Source: Paraclostridium hominis (GTDB lineage Bacteria; Bacillota; Clostridia; Peptostreptococcales; Peptostreptococcaceae). Taken from it: a DNA stretch of 64,000 bases. The translations under genes were made by a program, and so were the position numbers. Location: contig NZ_JACRWD010000001.1 of assembly GCF_014306135.1 (NCBI RefSeq), positions 1 through 64,000 of the forward strand. Direction: 5' to 3'. The notes beneath the pieces are model-generated. The model made no database searches. It was not told the origin of the DNA and was given only the letters and a program-made list of their open reading frames with translations. Below, one piece after another: positions 44,313 to 54,767 of the stretch; position 1 is the stretch's first letter; every line of letters starts with the position of its first letter.

Positions 44313-45707
44313 ATGGACTTAAGACATGAATTTAAAAATGCATGGAATCAAATTAATGAAAACAAAGAGTTAAATAGTGTTATGGATTATGCAAATGGCT
44401 ATATGAAGTTTTTAGATGCAGGTAAGACAGAAAGAACATCAGCTAGAGAAATAATAAGACAAGCTAAAGAAAATGGATATATATCTATAGAAGAAGCCAT
44501 GTCAAAAGGAAGTTTATCAGCAGGGGACAAAATATATGCAAATAATAAAGACAAAGGTGTTGCATTATTTGTAATAGGACAAGAAGAATTACAAAATGGA
44601 ATGAGAATAGTTGGTGGACACATAGATTCTCCTAGACTAGATTTAAAACCAAATCCACTATATGAAGATGGGAAAATGGCTTTATTAAAAACTCATTATT
44701 ATGGTGGAATTAAAAAGTATCAATGGACAGCATTACCATTATCATTACATGGAGTTGCAATATTAAATGATGGAACTAAAGTTGATATATGTATAGGTGA
44801 AGATGATAATGATCCAGTATTTTGTATAACAGATTTATTAATACATTTATCAGCTGATCAAATGCAAAAGAAATTAGCTGATGGTATAACTGGTGAAGCT
44901 TTAAATCTTTTAGTTGGGCATATGCCATTAGAAGGTGAAGAAAAAGATGCAGTTTCTGCAAATGTATTAAAATTATTAAATGAAAAATACGATATGACAG
45001 AAAAAGATTTCTTAACAGCAGAAATAGAAATAGTTCCAGCTGGAAAAGCTAGACATTTAGGACTTGATAAATCTATGATTATAGCTTATGGACATGATGA
45101 TAGAGTATGTTCTTATGCTGCAGTAAAATCTATATTTGATATTGAAAACCCAAGATATACAGCAGTTGCGTTATGTGTAGATAAGGAAGAAATAGGATCA
45201 AAAGGAAATACAGGAATGCATTCAAGATTCTTTGAAAATACTGTAGCTGAGCTTATAAACATAGAAGGAAATTACTGTGAACTTAAAGTAAGAAGAGCTA
45301 TGGCTAATTCTAAAGTATTATCTGCTGATGTTTCTGCAGGATTTGATCCTACATACCCAGATGTACTTGACAAGAGAAATGCATGCTATATGGGATATGG
45401 GGTAGCTTTAACTAAGTATACAGGAGCTAGAGGTAAGAGTGGATGCAATGATGCTAATGCAGAATTTGCAGCACAAGTAAGAAGAATATTTGATAAAGCT
45501 GAGGTTGTATGGCAAATAGCTGAACTTGGTAAAGTAGACCAAGGTGGCGGTGGAACAATCGCCCATATATTAGCTGAACAAGGAGCAGAAGTGATAGATT
45601 GTGGAGTAGGTGTATTAAACATGCATGCACCATATGAAATAGTATCTAAAGCAGATATATATGAAATGTACAAAGGTTATAAAGCATTTTATACAATAGA
45701 AGCATAA
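44313..45707 (+). CDS. M18-family aminopeptidase
   Basis: This 464-residue zinc aminopeptidase removes N-terminal residues from peptides in the cytoplasm. M18 blocks are visible: VGGHIDSPRLDLKPNPLYED with metal-binding His and Asp, YGHDDRVCSYAA, VDKEEIGSKGNTGMHS with the catalytic glutamates, and the C-terminal GGGGTIAHILAEQGAEVIDC and VLNMHAPYEI. The ribosome binding site is AAAGGGAGT. It is a monocistronic gene and fits peptide fermentation. Confidence 0.94.
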   Translation: MDLRHEFKNAWNQINENKELNSVMDYANGYMKFLDAGKTERTSAREIIRQAKENGYISIEEAMSKGSLSAGDKIYANNKDKGVALFVIGQEELQNGMRIVGGHIDSPRLDLKPNPLYEDGKMALLKTHYYGGIKKYQWTALPLSLHGVAILNDGTKVDICIGEDDNDPVFCITDLLIHLSADQMQKKLADGITGEALNLLVGHMPLEGEEKDAVSANVLKLLNEKYDMTEKDFLTAEIEIVPAGKARHLGLDKSMIIAYGHDDRVCSYAAVKSIFDIENPRYTAVALCVDKEEIGSKGNTGMHSRFFENTVAELINIEGNYCELKVRRAMANSKVLSADVSAGFDPTYPDVLDKRNACYMGYGVALTKYTGARGKSGCNDANAEFAAQVRRIFDKAEVVWQIAELGKVDQGGGGTIAHILAEQGAEVIDCGVGVLNMHAPYEIVSKADIYEMYKGYKAFYTIEA

Positions 45708-45714
45708 TATATAA

Positions 45715-45750
45715 ATAAAAAAGATAAGTGATTTATCACTTATCTTTTTT
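45715..45750. terminator. bidirectional terminator after the M18 gene
   Basis: GATAAGTGA/TCACTTATC with a 4-base loop is flanked by A6 and T6. It serves both the M18 gene and the converging LysR gene. Confidence 0.87.
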
Positions 45751-46656
45751 ATTTATATCAATATTGAAATAATCACAAATACTATCTAAAAATTTATATT
45801 CTAATGGAGAAAAAGTTTTTTTGTTTGAATATGCAAAATAAAATTTTCTATCAAATTTTAAATTTTTAATTTTATAATATCTTATCTTTTTAAGATTTAT
45901 ATCATCTATAACAGAATTATATGAAACAAAAGATACCCCAAGTCCTAACCTAACCATTTCTTTTATAGATTCATTAGATTCTACATAAGCAATAGTATCT
46001 AGACTGTTTATTGAAATTTTATTAGATTTAAGTTTATTTATAACTATACTTTGTGTTCCAGATCCATCTTTTCTCATTATAAACTTTAGGTCATGCAATT
46101 TTTCTATATCAATATAATTATCTTCATTTTCTATAACTAAGTCAATTGGAGCTATTAAAACAAGTTCATCATCTATTAAGTCTATATACTGAATTTTTTT
46201 ATTATTAATTTTAGATCCCACAAATCCGAAGCTGCTACGTTCATTTAAGATTTCAGATATAGCATCTTGAGAATCATATCTGCTAATGCTAAATTTCACA
46301 TTTGGATAGTTACTATAAAAGTTTTTTAAAAAGTCAGGAAGTATATATGTTTCAGGAATAGAACTACAAGCTATATCTATTACTCCTTCAATTTTTCCAT
46401 TATACTCTTTAATATCATAAACAGCTTTTTTACAATTATTTAATATATAAATAGCATGCTCATATAAAATTTCACCTGATCTAGTAAGTGTTATTACTTT
46501 ATTATTTCTATTTACTAAAACTGTATCGAAATTTTTTTCTAAATTCTGAATATGAGCACTAACTGTAGGTTGTGTAAGAAATAACTCTTTTGCAGCTTTA
46601 GAAAAACTATTATACTTTGCAACAGCTACAAAAACTTCTAGTTGTTTTAAGTCCAT
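45736..46656 (-). CDS. LysR-family transcriptional regulator
   Basis: This 306-residue regulator starts MDLKQLEVFVAVAKYNSFSK, with helix-turn-helix AAKELFLTQPTVSAHIQNLE (residues about 21-40) and a periplasmic-binding-protein-like effector domain. The start is set at 46656 because a run of seven G residues (minus strand, 46665-46671) lies eight bases upstream; the longer frame to 46683 would read through that site. It is divergent from the lipoprotein gene, a possible target. The effector is unknown. Confidence 0.88.
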   Translation of the reverse strand: MDLKQLEVFVAVAKYNSFSKAAKELFLTQPTVSAHIQNLEKNFDTVLVNRNNKVITLTRSGEILYEHAIYILNNCKKAVYDIKEYNGKIEGVIDIACSSIPETYILPDFLKNFYSNYPNVKFSISRYDSQDAISEILNERSSFGFVGSKINNKKIQYIDLIDDELVLIAPIDLVIENEDNYIDIEKLHDLKFIMRKDGSGTQSIVINKLKSNKISINSLDTIAYVESNESIKEMVRLGLGVSFVSYNSVIDDINLKKIRYYKIKNLKFDRKFYFAYSNKKTFSPLEYKFLDSICDYFNIDINKKDK

Positions 46657-46844
46657 AAAAATGTCCCCCCCTAAATTTGTCATAATATATTATAGCATAC
46701 AACTAAGTACTTAGAAAAAATATAAAGGCAAATGTCGATTTAAAAGAGAAGTCTTACAAAAATATTACAATATTCTGATATAGGTTATTTAATTAAGATA
46801 AATATTATATAATTAACTATAAGTAAATTTAGGAGGATTAGTAT

Positions 46845-47567
46845 ATGAGGAAAGTTAAATTAATTAGCACTGTGCTAATTTCCATACTAATAATCTCAGG
46901 ATGCAGTATGAATAAAGATAAGAACGTAGATAAAGCTACTCAACAAAAGAATATAACGAAAGTTCAAAATGATATAAGCGAAATAATGGGAAAAGATTAT
47001 GACTATGTTGTTAAAAATATGGGTAAGCCATATTTAACAACATACTACATTAACATTGATAAATTTAAAAATTGTAAGAATTTAGACTTTAATCAACTTT
47101 TAAGTAAATTAGATATAGAATTGGTATATCCAAAGGAAGGATACGAAAATAGTGCACTGTATGTAGATATAGATAATAATAAAGTAGTTGATGTAAAAAC
47201 TAATGAATTTGTAGGAGTTTCATCTGGATTTGAAAACTTGCCTGAATATGCATCTTCATCAAATGTCATAATAGATTTTTACAATAAGCAAAAATATTTA
47301 AGTATGGATAAATTAAAAGGTATTTCGCTAAAATCGTATGAAGGAAAAAGTATAAAAGATTTTGCTAAAGAAACTGGTTTAGATGCACCAAATGCATTTG
47401 CATACAGTGAGAATAGCAATAAAATAATAAGTTATTACATTTTAGACAACAATAAAGATACATTAGAAGATATAATTGCAGTAGCTCAAGAAAATGATAA
47501 AATAACAAGTATCTCACAAGTTTCTAAATCATCGATTGTAAATTCACTAGCAAAATTAATAAACTAA
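46845..47567 (+). CDS. lipoprotein of unknown function
   Basis: This 240-residue protein has a lipoprotein signal peptide: LISTVLISILIISGCSMNK, with the lipidated cysteine at residue 22. The mature part has a block IMGKDYDYVVKNMGKPYLTT reminiscent of small SmpA/BamE-like repeats, and a later strand-rich region. I cannot assign a family. The ribosome binding site is TAGGAGGATT. It is a single-gene unit with a strong terminator, divergent from the LysR gene. Confidence 0.8.
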   Translation: MRKVKLISTVLISILIISGCSMNKDKNVDKATQQKNITKVQNDISEIMGKDYDYVVKNMGKPYLTTYYINIDKFKNCKNLDFNQLLSKLDIELVYPKEGYENSALYVDIDNNKVVDVKTNEFVGVSSGFENLPEYASSSNVIIDFYNKQKYLSMDKLKGISLKSYEGKSIKDFAKETGLDAPNAFAYSENSNKIISYYILDNNKDTLEDIIAVAQENDKITSISQVSKSSIVNSLAKLIN

Positions 47568-47608
47568 AAAATACTCCCTATTTGTAAATAGGGAGTATTT
47601 TTTAGTTT
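47561..47608 (+). terminator. terminator after the lipoprotein gene
   Basis: A perfect 23-bp stem (47561-47583 with 47586-47608) centred on ATACTCCCTATTT, starting inside the stop codon region. A loop of a few bases forms if the innermost A-T pairs stay open. Confidence 0.88.
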
Positions 47609-47715
47609 ATTAAGAAATTGGTATATATAATTAAATAATGCAGATAATATTTTATGACTAAAATAAGAAACTTAAATACATAATCTAAATGAAGATAAAT
47701 AAGGAGGTATATATA

Positions 47716-50700
47716 ATGGGTAAGCAAATAATTACTATAGATGGTAATACGGCAGCTGCACATGTTGCATATGCATTTACCGATGTTGCGGCAATATATC
47801 CAATAACACCATCATCTACGATGGCAGAAGTTGTAGACGAATGGGCAGCTCAGGGAAGAAAAAACGTATTTGGACAAAAGGTTAGTGTTGTAGAAATGCA
47901 ATCAGAAGCAGGAGCAGCAGGAGCATTTCATGGATCACTTCAAGCAGGGGCATTGACAACAACATTTACAGCATCTCAAGGTTTATTACTTATGATACCT
48001 AATATGTATAAGGTATCAGGAGAGCTGTTACCTGGAGTTTTTCATGTAAGTGCTAGAGCTATAGCATCTCAAGCATTATCTATATTTGGAGATCACCAAG
48101 ATGTTATGGCAGCAAGACAAACAGGATGTGTTTTATTAGCATCAAGTTCAGTTCAAGAAGTAGCGGATATAGCACCAGTAGCACATTTAGCAGCTATAAA
48201 AGGAAGATTACCATTTATTCATTTTTTTGATGGATTTAGAACATCACATGAAATACAAAAAATAGAAGTTTTAGATTATGAAGATTACGCAAACTTAATA
48301 GATAAAAAAGCCTTACAAGAATTTAGAGACAGATCATTATCTCCAAATCATCCAGTTACAAGAGGAACAGCACAAAATCCAGATATATATTTCCAAACTA
48401 GAGAGGCTTCAAATAAATATTATGAAAACATAGTGCCTATAGTTGAAGATTATATGAATCAAATTGGTAAATTAACAGGAAGACCACATGGTTTATTTGA
48501 TTATTTTGGACCTAATGATGCTAAATATTTAATAGTTGCAATGGGGTCAGTTACAGAGACAATAGAAGAAACTATAACTTATTTAAATGGCCAAGGAGAA
48601 AAATACGGATTAGTCAAAGTGCATTTATATAGACCATTTTCAACTAAGCACTTTATGGACGTTATACCGTCTAGTGTAGAGAAAATTTGTGTTTTAGATA
48701 GAACTAAAGAACCTGGTTCTATAGGAGAACCTTTATACCTAGATGTCAAATCAGCATTTTATGAAAGTGATAAAATTCCTAAGATAATAGGTGGAATATA
48801 TGGTCTAGGATCTAAGGATACAACACCAGCAGATATAAAAGCTATATATGAAAATTTAAAATCAGATAATCCTAAAAATCAATTTACTGTAGGTATAGTG
48901 GATGATGTAACTAATAAATCAATAGAAGTTGATAGAAGCTTTAAAATAAGTCAAGAAGGAACTATAAGATGTAAATTCTGGGGATTAGGTTCAGATGGTA
49001 CTGTAGGAGCAAACAAACAGGCAATAAAAATAATTGGTAATAATACAGATATGTTTGCTCAAGCATACTTTGCATATGACTCCAAAAAATCTGGTGGTAT
49101 AACTATGTCTCATTTAAGATTTGGAAAAACACCTATAAAATCTACTTATCTTATAGATGAAGCTGACTATATAGCATGCCACAATCAATCTTATGTAAGT
49201 GAATATGATTTAGTAAAAGGACTTAAAGAAGGTGGAACATTCGTATTAAACTGTATATGGGATAAAGATGAATTGGAAAGCCACTTACCTGCAAAACTTA
49301 AAAACTATATAGCTAATAATAATATTAATTTCTATACAGTTAATGCTACTAAGATAGCACAAGAAATAGGTCTTGGGAATAGAATAAATATGATAATGCA
49401 ATCAGCATTTTTTAAATTAGCACAAATAATACCAGAACAAGATGCAATAGAGCATTTAAAAGATTCTATAAAGAAGGCATACGGAAAAAAAGGCGAAAAA
49501 ATAGTAAATATGAACTACGAAGCTGTTGATAGAGGAATGAATTCTATAAATAAAATTGATATTCCTGATTCTTGGAAAAATGCAAAAGATGAAGAGAAAC
49601 ATGACAATGAACCAGAATTTATTAAAAATATATTAAGACCTATGAATGCTCAAGAAGGAGACAATTTACCAGTAAGTGCATTCAATGGTATAGAAGATGG
49701 TACATTCCCTAATGGTACTGCAGCTTATGAAAAACGTGGAGTAGGAATTAATGTTCCTGAATGGATATTAGAAAATTGTATTCAATGTAACCAATGTGCA
49801 TATCTTTGTCCACATGCATGTATAAGACCATTTTTACTAAATGAAGAAGAAGTTCAAAAAGCTCCAGAAAGTTTTGAAACTAAAAAAGCTGTAGGTAAAG
49901 GTCTTGAAGGATTACAATATAGAATTCAAGTTGATAATATGGACTGTACAGGTTGTGGTAACTGCGCTGATATATGTCCAGCTAAAGAGAAAGCTTTAGT
50001 TATGAAACCGTTAGAAACTCAATCTGACAAAGAAGTGCCTAATTGGGAATTTGCAGTATCACAAGTTTCTCATAAAGGAGATTTAGTAAATCCTAATACT
50101 GTAAAAGGAAGTCAATTTAGAGAACCACTTATAGAATTCTCTGGAGCTTGTGCTGGATGTGGAGAAACTGCATACATCAAGATAGCTACACAATTATTCG
50201 GAGATAGAATGATGATTGCTAATGCCACAGGATGTTCATCAATTTGGGGAGGTTCAGCACCATCAACTCCATATACTGTAAACCATGAAGGTAAAGGTCC
50301 ATCTTGGGCAAACTCTTTATTTGAAGATAATGCAGAATATGGTTATGGAATGTATTTAGGTGTTAAGCAAATAAGAAACAGAATTGAAAATTTAATTAGA
50401 GAATTAATAAGTATGGATATAGATGAAGAAAGTAAAAAGTCGTTTAACTATTGGCTAGAAAGTAAAAATGATGGTGAAGAATCTAAATGTGCATCAGAAG
50501 GTGTTTTAAAAGCAATAAGTAATATAAAATCTTCAGATGAAAAAATAACTTGCATAACAAATCAGATAAAAGAGCTTAAAGATTATCTAGTTAAAAGATC
50601 TCAATGGATACTTGGTGGAGATGGATGGGCATATGATATAGGTTATGGTGGACTAGATCATGTACTTGCATCAGGTGAAGATGTAAATGTGTTAGTATTT

Positions 50701-51246
50701 GATACAGAAATTTATTCAAATACTGGAGGACAAGCATCTAAATCTACTCCAGTTGCTGCTATGGCTAAGTTTGCCGCAGCAGGTAAGAGAACTAGAAAAA
50801 AAGATTTAGGTAGAATGGCTATGACATATGGTAATGTATATGTAGCTCAAGTATCATTAGGTGCAGACAAAAATCAACTAATAAAAGCTATAGTAGAAGC
50901 TGAAAATTATGATGGTCCATCACTTATAATATGTTATGCACCGTGTATATCTCATGGGTTAAAAGAAGGTATGGGTCGTACTGTTGCAAATGAAGAACAT
51001 GCTGTTAAGTGTGGATATTGGCATTTATATAGATATAACCCAACTTTAAAAGAACAAGGTAAGAATCCATTTATATTAGATTCTAAAGAACCTACAGAAA
51101 GCTTTAGAGATTTCTTAATGGGACAAGTAAGATATTCAGCTATAGCTAAACAATTCCCTGATATAGCTGAAGAATTATTTGAAATGACAGAAGAAAATGC
51201 AAAAGAAAGATATGAAATATATAAAATGTTAGCGCAACAAATGTAA
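47716..51246 (+). CDS. nifJ: pyruvate:ferredoxin oxidoreductase
   Basis: This 1176-residue single-chain enzyme oxidises pyruvate to acetyl-CoA and CO2 and reduces ferredoxin. The N-terminal domain starts ITIDGNTAAAHVAYAFTDVA with YPITPSSTMAE. Two 4Fe-4S motifs are CIQCNQCAYLCPHAC (from Cys688) and CTGCGNCADICP (from Cys744). Further on come CAGCGETAYIK and the thiamine diphosphate site GGDGWAYDIGYGG (about 966) followed by YSNTGGQASKSTP. A longer frame to 47689 contains the ribosome binding site AAGGAGG (47701-47707), so ATG 47716 is the start. The product ferredoxin can feed Rnf, encoded at the window end. Confidence 0.97.
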   Translation: MGKQIITIDGNTAAAHVAYAFTDVAAIYPITPSSTMAEVVDEWAAQGRKNVFGQKVSVVEMQSEAGAAGAFHGSLQAGALTTTFTASQGLLLMIPNMYKVSGELLPGVFHVSARAIASQALSIFGDHQDVMAARQTGCVLLASSSVQEVADIAPVAHLAAIKGRLPFIHFFDGFRTSHEIQKIEVLDYEDYANLIDKKALQEFRDRSLSPNHPVTRGTAQNPDIYFQTREASNKYYENIVPIVEDYMNQIGKLTGRPHGLFDYFGPNDAKYLIVAMGSVTETIEETITYLNGQGEKYGLVKVHLYRPFSTKHFMDVIPSSVEKICVLDRTKEPGSIGEPLYLDVKSAFYESDKIPKIIGGIYGLGSKDTTPADIKAIYENLKSDNPKNQFTVGIVDDVTNKSIEVDRSFKISQEGTIRCKFWGLGSDGTVGANKQAIKIIGNNTDMFAQAYFAYDSKKSGGITMSHLRFGKTPIKSTYLIDEADYIACHNQSYVSEYDLVKGLKEGGTFVLNCIWDKDELESHLPAKLKNYIANNNINFYTVNATKIAQEIGLGNRINMIMQSAFFKLAQIIPEQDAIEHLKDSIKKAYGKKGEKIVNMNYEAVDRGMNSINKIDIPDSWKNAKDEEKHDNEPEFIKNILRPMNAQEGDNLPVSAFNGIEDGTFPNGTAAYEKRGVGINVPEWILENCIQCNQCAYLCPHACIRPFLLNEEEVQKAPESFETKKAVGKGLEGLQYRIQVDNMDCTGCGNCADICPAKEKALVMKPLETQSDKEVPNWEFAVSQVSHKGDLVNPNTVKGSQFREPLIEFSGACAGCGETAYIKIATQLFGDRMMIANATGCSSIWGGSAPSTPYTVNHEGKGPSWANSLFEDNAEYGYGMYLGVKQIRNRIENLIRELISMDIDEESKKSFNYWLESKNDGEESKCASEGVLKAISNIKSSDEKITCITNQIKELKDYLVKRSQWILGGDGWAYDIGYGGLDHVLASGEDVNVLVFDTEIYSNTGGQASKSTPVAAMAKFAAAGKRTRKKDLGRMAMTYGNVYVAQVSLGADKNQLIKAIVEAENYDGPSLIICYAPCISHGLKEGMGRTVANEEHAVKCGYWHLYRYNPTLKEQGKNPFILDSKEPTESFRDFLMGQVRYSAIAKQFPDIAEELFEMTEENAKERYEIYKMLAQQM

Positions 51247-51251
51247 ATAAC

Positions 51252-51286
51252 AAAAAAGAGAATAGATTAAATCTATTCTCTTTTTT
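51252..51286. terminator. terminator after nifJ
   Basis: A 16-bp stem AAAAAAGAGAATAGAT/ATCTATTCTCTTTTTT (51252-51267 with 51271-51286) with a 3-base loop. It can also end the minus-strand tRNA transcript, whose 3' end lies at 51289. Confidence 0.9.
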
Positions 51287-51288
51287 AT

Positions 51289-51375
51289 TGGTGCCGGTTG
51301 TGGGACTTGAACCCACACGGTATCACTACCAACGGATTTTGAGTCCGCCCCGTCTGCCTATTCCAGCAAACCGGC
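51289..51375 (-). tRNA. tRNA-Leu (anticodon CAA)
   Basis: On the minus strand an 87-base tRNA begins GCCGGTTTGCTGGAATAGG and ends CCGGCACCA, with an encoded CCA. The acceptor stem pairs GCCGGTT with AACCGGC. The anticodon loop CTCAAAA gives anticodon CAA, reading UUG. A long variable arm (GGTAGTGATACC) and the T arm GTGGGTTCAAGTCCCAC confirm a class II leucine tRNA. Confidence 0.96.
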
Positions 51376-51513
51376 TTGTTATAGTTTAATTATATCAGTT
51401 GAAAAAATGTTTCGCAATATATTTTCTCTTAATATACTTTAAATAATATGGTAATATTAAATATAATACAAATTGGCAATAATACAAAGGATAAATAATT
51501 AGGAGTGATAAAC

Positions 51514-54156
51514 TTGGATAAAACTTTAGTTATAATAGATGGAAACTCAATAGTTAATAGAGCTTTTTATGCATTACCTGACTTGACTAATAAACAAGGC
51601 TTACATACAAATGCTATATATGGATTTACAACTATGTTATTTAAGATAATAGAAGTGTACAAACCTACACATATAAGTGTTGCATTTGATAAAAAAGCTC
51701 CGACTTTTAGACATTTAGAATATAAAGAATATAAAGCTGGTAGAAAGAAGATGCCAGATGAATTAAGAGAACAGCTAGAACCATTAAAAAATTTATTGGA
51801 TGCTTTTAATATAAATAGATTAGAATTAGAAGGCTATGAAGCTGATGATATAATTGGTACAGTATCATTAAAAGCAGAGCAAGAAGGATATAAAGTATAT
51901 ATAGTTACAGGAGATAAAGATGCTATACAATTAGCATCAAACACTACGACTACACTTATAACTAAAAAAGGTGTAGGAGAAGTAGAAGAATATGACTTTG
52001 ATGAAGTTATGAAAAAATATCAAATGACTCCAACTCAATTTATAGACTTAAAAGGACTTATGGGAGATAAGTCAGATAATATACCAGGAGTACCTGGAAT
52101 TGGAGAAGTAACAGGGATAAAACTTATAAAAGAATTTGGTAGTATTGAGAATATAATCGAAAATATAGATAGTATAAAAGGTAGTCCAAAGAAGAAACTT
52201 CAAGAAAATAAAGAATTGGCGATAATGAGCAAGAGATTAGCAACTATTATTAGAGATGTTCCTATAGAAGTTAATTTAGATGAATTAATATTTGGGGATT
52301 ATGATAAATCTAGATTAATTGAAGTTTTTAATGAACTAGGTTTTAATAGTTTAATAGCAAGATTAGGAGAAAATTCACAAGAAAATGGAGAATCTAAAGA
52401 GTTAAAAATAAATGTAGAACATCTTGAAGATATATCTGAATTTATTAAAGAAGTAAAAAGTAAAGGTAAGTTGATTTTAAAGACAGTTAAGAAAAGTGGT
52501 AATATACTTGAAAAAAATATAATATCTATTTACTTAAGTGTAAACGGAGAAGATATATACTACATAAATGAAAATCAAATAGATGAAGTAAAAAATATAT
52601 TAATAGATAAAGATATAAGAAAATATGGATATGACTTAAAAGCAGATTATATAGCATTAAGACCATATGATATATCTTTAAATAATATGTATTTTGATAT
52701 ATCTATAGCTGAATACCTTATAGACTCAAGTAGCTCTAATTATACATATGATTCTATAGCTATGAATTATTTTGGACAAAAAATAAAATCTATGGAAGAG
52801 CTATTAGGAAAAGGTGTAAAGGCTAAAAAATATGAAGATTTAGATAAAGAAGAATTAAATAATCATATAGGAAGTATAGTTAATCTTATTGAAAACGTAG
52901 TTTCTAAAATGGAAGAAAAACTAAATGATATGGATATGGATGGTTTATTCTATCATGTAGAAATGCCTTTGGTTGAAGTTTTAGGATATATGGAATACGA
53001 AGGAGTAATGGTAGATAAGGATAAATTAATAGAATTAGGTGAAGAATTTAAATTATCTATAGATAAATTAGAACAAGAAATATATAAACTTGCAGGAGAG
53101 GAATTTAATATTAACTCACCTAAGCAATTAGGAGTTATATTATTTGAGAAGTTGGAATTACCAGTTATAAAGAAAACTAAAACTGGATATTCAACTAATG
53201 CTGAGGTACTAGAAAAATTAAGAGATAAACATGAAATAATAGACAAAATAACTGAGTATAGACAAATTGTAAAATTAAAGTCTACTTATGTAGATGGATT
53301 AATAAATATAATAAATCCTATAAGTAAAAGAATACATTCTTCATTTAACCAAACGATAACAACAACAGGTAGAATTTCATCTACAGAACCTAATCTTCAA
53401 AATATACCGGTAAGATTAGAGTTAGGTAGAAACATAAGAAAAGTATTTATAGCAGATGATAATTGTAAGTTGGTTGATGCAGATTATTCTCAAATAGAAT
53501 TAAGAGTATTGGCTCATATGAGTCAAGATGAGCATATGATAGATGCATTTAATCATAATGTTGATATACATACAAAAACAGCATCTCAAGTTTTTGGGAT
53601 TGATATAAAAGATGTAACAAGTGAAAAAAGAAGTGCTGCAAAGGCAGTAAATTTTGGTATAGTATATGGTATAAGTGATTTTGGTTTATCACAAAATCTT
53701 CATATACCAGTAAAAGAAGCTAAAATGTATATAGATAGTTATTTAAATACGTATGAAGATATAAAAACATACATGGATAACACTATAGAAGAAGCTAAAA
53801 GAGATGGATATGTAAAAACTATTTTAAATAGAAGAAGATATATACCTGAAATAAATTCTGGAAATGTAGTGGTTAGAAATTTAGGTAAAAGGCTAGCTAT
53901 GAATGCACCTATACAAGGTAGTGCAGCAGATATAATAAAAATAGCTATGGTTAATGTATATAAAAAACTAGAAGAAAAGAATTTAAAATCAAAATTAATA
54001 CTTCAAGTACACGATGAACTTATAATAGAGTGTTGTGAAGATGAATTAGAAATAGTATCAAGGATTGTTAAAGAAGAGATGGAACATGCTGTATCGATGG
54101 ATGTTAATTTAGATGTAGACTTAAATGTTGGAGATTCTTGGTATGAAACAAAGTAG
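51514..54156 (+). CDS. polA: DNA polymerase I
   Basis: This 880-residue enzyme has an N-terminal 5'-3' exonuclease (about residues 1-290; IIDGNSIVNRAFYAL, GYEADDIIGT, GDKSDNIPGVPGIG), a middle exonuclease-like domain and a C-terminal polymerase (DYSQIELRVLAH near 656, KAVNFGIVYGISDFG near 710, LQVHDELI near 830). The middle domain lacks the DxE of exonuclease motif I, so proofreading is probably absent, as in other Firmicutes. The TTG at 51514 sits six bases after GGAGTGA; a GTG at 51505 overlaps that site. coaE follows after 8 bases. Confidence 0.96.
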   Translation: MDKTLVIIDGNSIVNRAFYALPDLTNKQGLHTNAIYGFTTMLFKIIEVYKPTHISVAFDKKAPTFRHLEYKEYKAGRKKMPDELREQLEPLKNLLDAFNINRLELEGYEADDIIGTVSLKAEQEGYKVYIVTGDKDAIQLASNTTTTLITKKGVGEVEEYDFDEVMKKYQMTPTQFIDLKGLMGDKSDNIPGVPGIGEVTGIKLIKEFGSIENIIENIDSIKGSPKKKLQENKELAIMSKRLATIIRDVPIEVNLDELIFGDYDKSRLIEVFNELGFNSLIARLGENSQENGESKELKINVEHLEDISEFIKEVKSKGKLILKTVKKSGNILEKNIISIYLSVNGEDIYYINENQIDEVKNILIDKDIRKYGYDLKADYIALRPYDISLNNMYFDISIAEYLIDSSSSNYTYDSIAMNYFGQKIKSMEELLGKGVKAKKYEDLDKEELNNHIGSIVNLIENVVSKMEEKLNDMDMDGLFYHVEMPLVEVLGYMEYEGVMVDKDKLIELGEEFKLSIDKLEQEIYKLAGEEFNINSPKQLGVILFEKLELPVIKKTKTGYSTNAEVLEKLRDKHEIIDKITEYRQIVKLKSTYVDGLINIINPISKRIHSSFNQTITTTGRISSTEPNLQNIPVRLELGRNIRKVFIADDNCKLVDADYSQIELRVLAHMSQDEHMIDAFNHNVDIHTKTASQVFGIDIKDVTSEKRSAAKAVNFGIVYGISDFGLSQNLHIPVKEAKMYIDSYLNTYEDIKTYMDNTIEEAKRDGYVKTILNRRRYIPEINSGNVVVRNLGKRLAMNAPIQGSAADIIKIAMVNVYKKLEEKNLKSKLILQVHDELIIECCEDELEIVSRIVKEEMEHAVSMDVNLDVDLNVGDSWYETK

Positions 54157-54164
54157 GTGGTAAA

Positions 54165-54767
54165 ATGGTAGTAGTAGGTCTAACTGGAAATATTGGATGT
54201 GGAAAAAGTAGTTTATCAGAAATACTAAGACAAAACTCTATAGATGTAATCGATGCTGATATTATATCCAGAGAAATAATGGATAAAAAATCATTGTTAA
54301 CTGAGATATTTAATAGTTTTGGCGAACAAATAAAAAGAGAAGATGGGTCTTTAGATCGAAAAAAATTAGGGTCAATTGTATTTGCTAATGATGAAAAGTT
54401 GATAAAACTAAATAATATAACTCATCCTGCTATAAAAAAAGAGATAAAAAAAAGGATAGAGGATATAAAAGCTAATAATAGAAATATAGTAATAGTTGAT
54501 GCAGCTTTATTAGTAGAAGGGAATTTTCTAGATTTAGTCGACAAACTAATAGTTATAACTTGTGATGAGAAAACACAAATAGATAGAATTTTAAGTAGAG
54601 ACAATTTTACAAGAGAAGAAGCAATCAGTCGTATTAAATCTCAGATGAGTCAAGATGAAAAATTAAAGTTTGGAGATTATATAATAGATAATTCTGGGGA
54701 TATGAATGATTTAAAATATAAAGCTAATAAACTAATAGCATATATAAAGGAGAATTGGTGTGAATAA
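54165..54767 (+). CDS. coaE: dephospho-CoA kinase
   Basis: This enzyme performs the last step of coenzyme A synthesis. The 200-residue protein has the P-loop GLTGNIGCGKSS (residues 5-16), DADIISREIM, the block THPAIKKEI and the lid region RDNFTREEAISRIKSQMS. It lies 8 bases after polA and overlaps the next gene by 8 bases. The order polA-coaE is common in Firmicutes and supports both calls. Confidence 0.96.
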   Translation: MVVVGLTGNIGCGKSSLSEILRQNSIDVIDADIISREIMDKKSLLTEIFNSFGEQIKREDGSLDRKKLGSIVFANDEKLIKLNNITHPAIKKEIKKRIEDIKANNRNIVIVDAALLVEGNFLDLVDKLIVITCDEKTQIDRILSRDNFTREEAISRIKSQMSQDEKLKFGDYIIDNSGDMNDLKYKANKLIAYIKENWCE

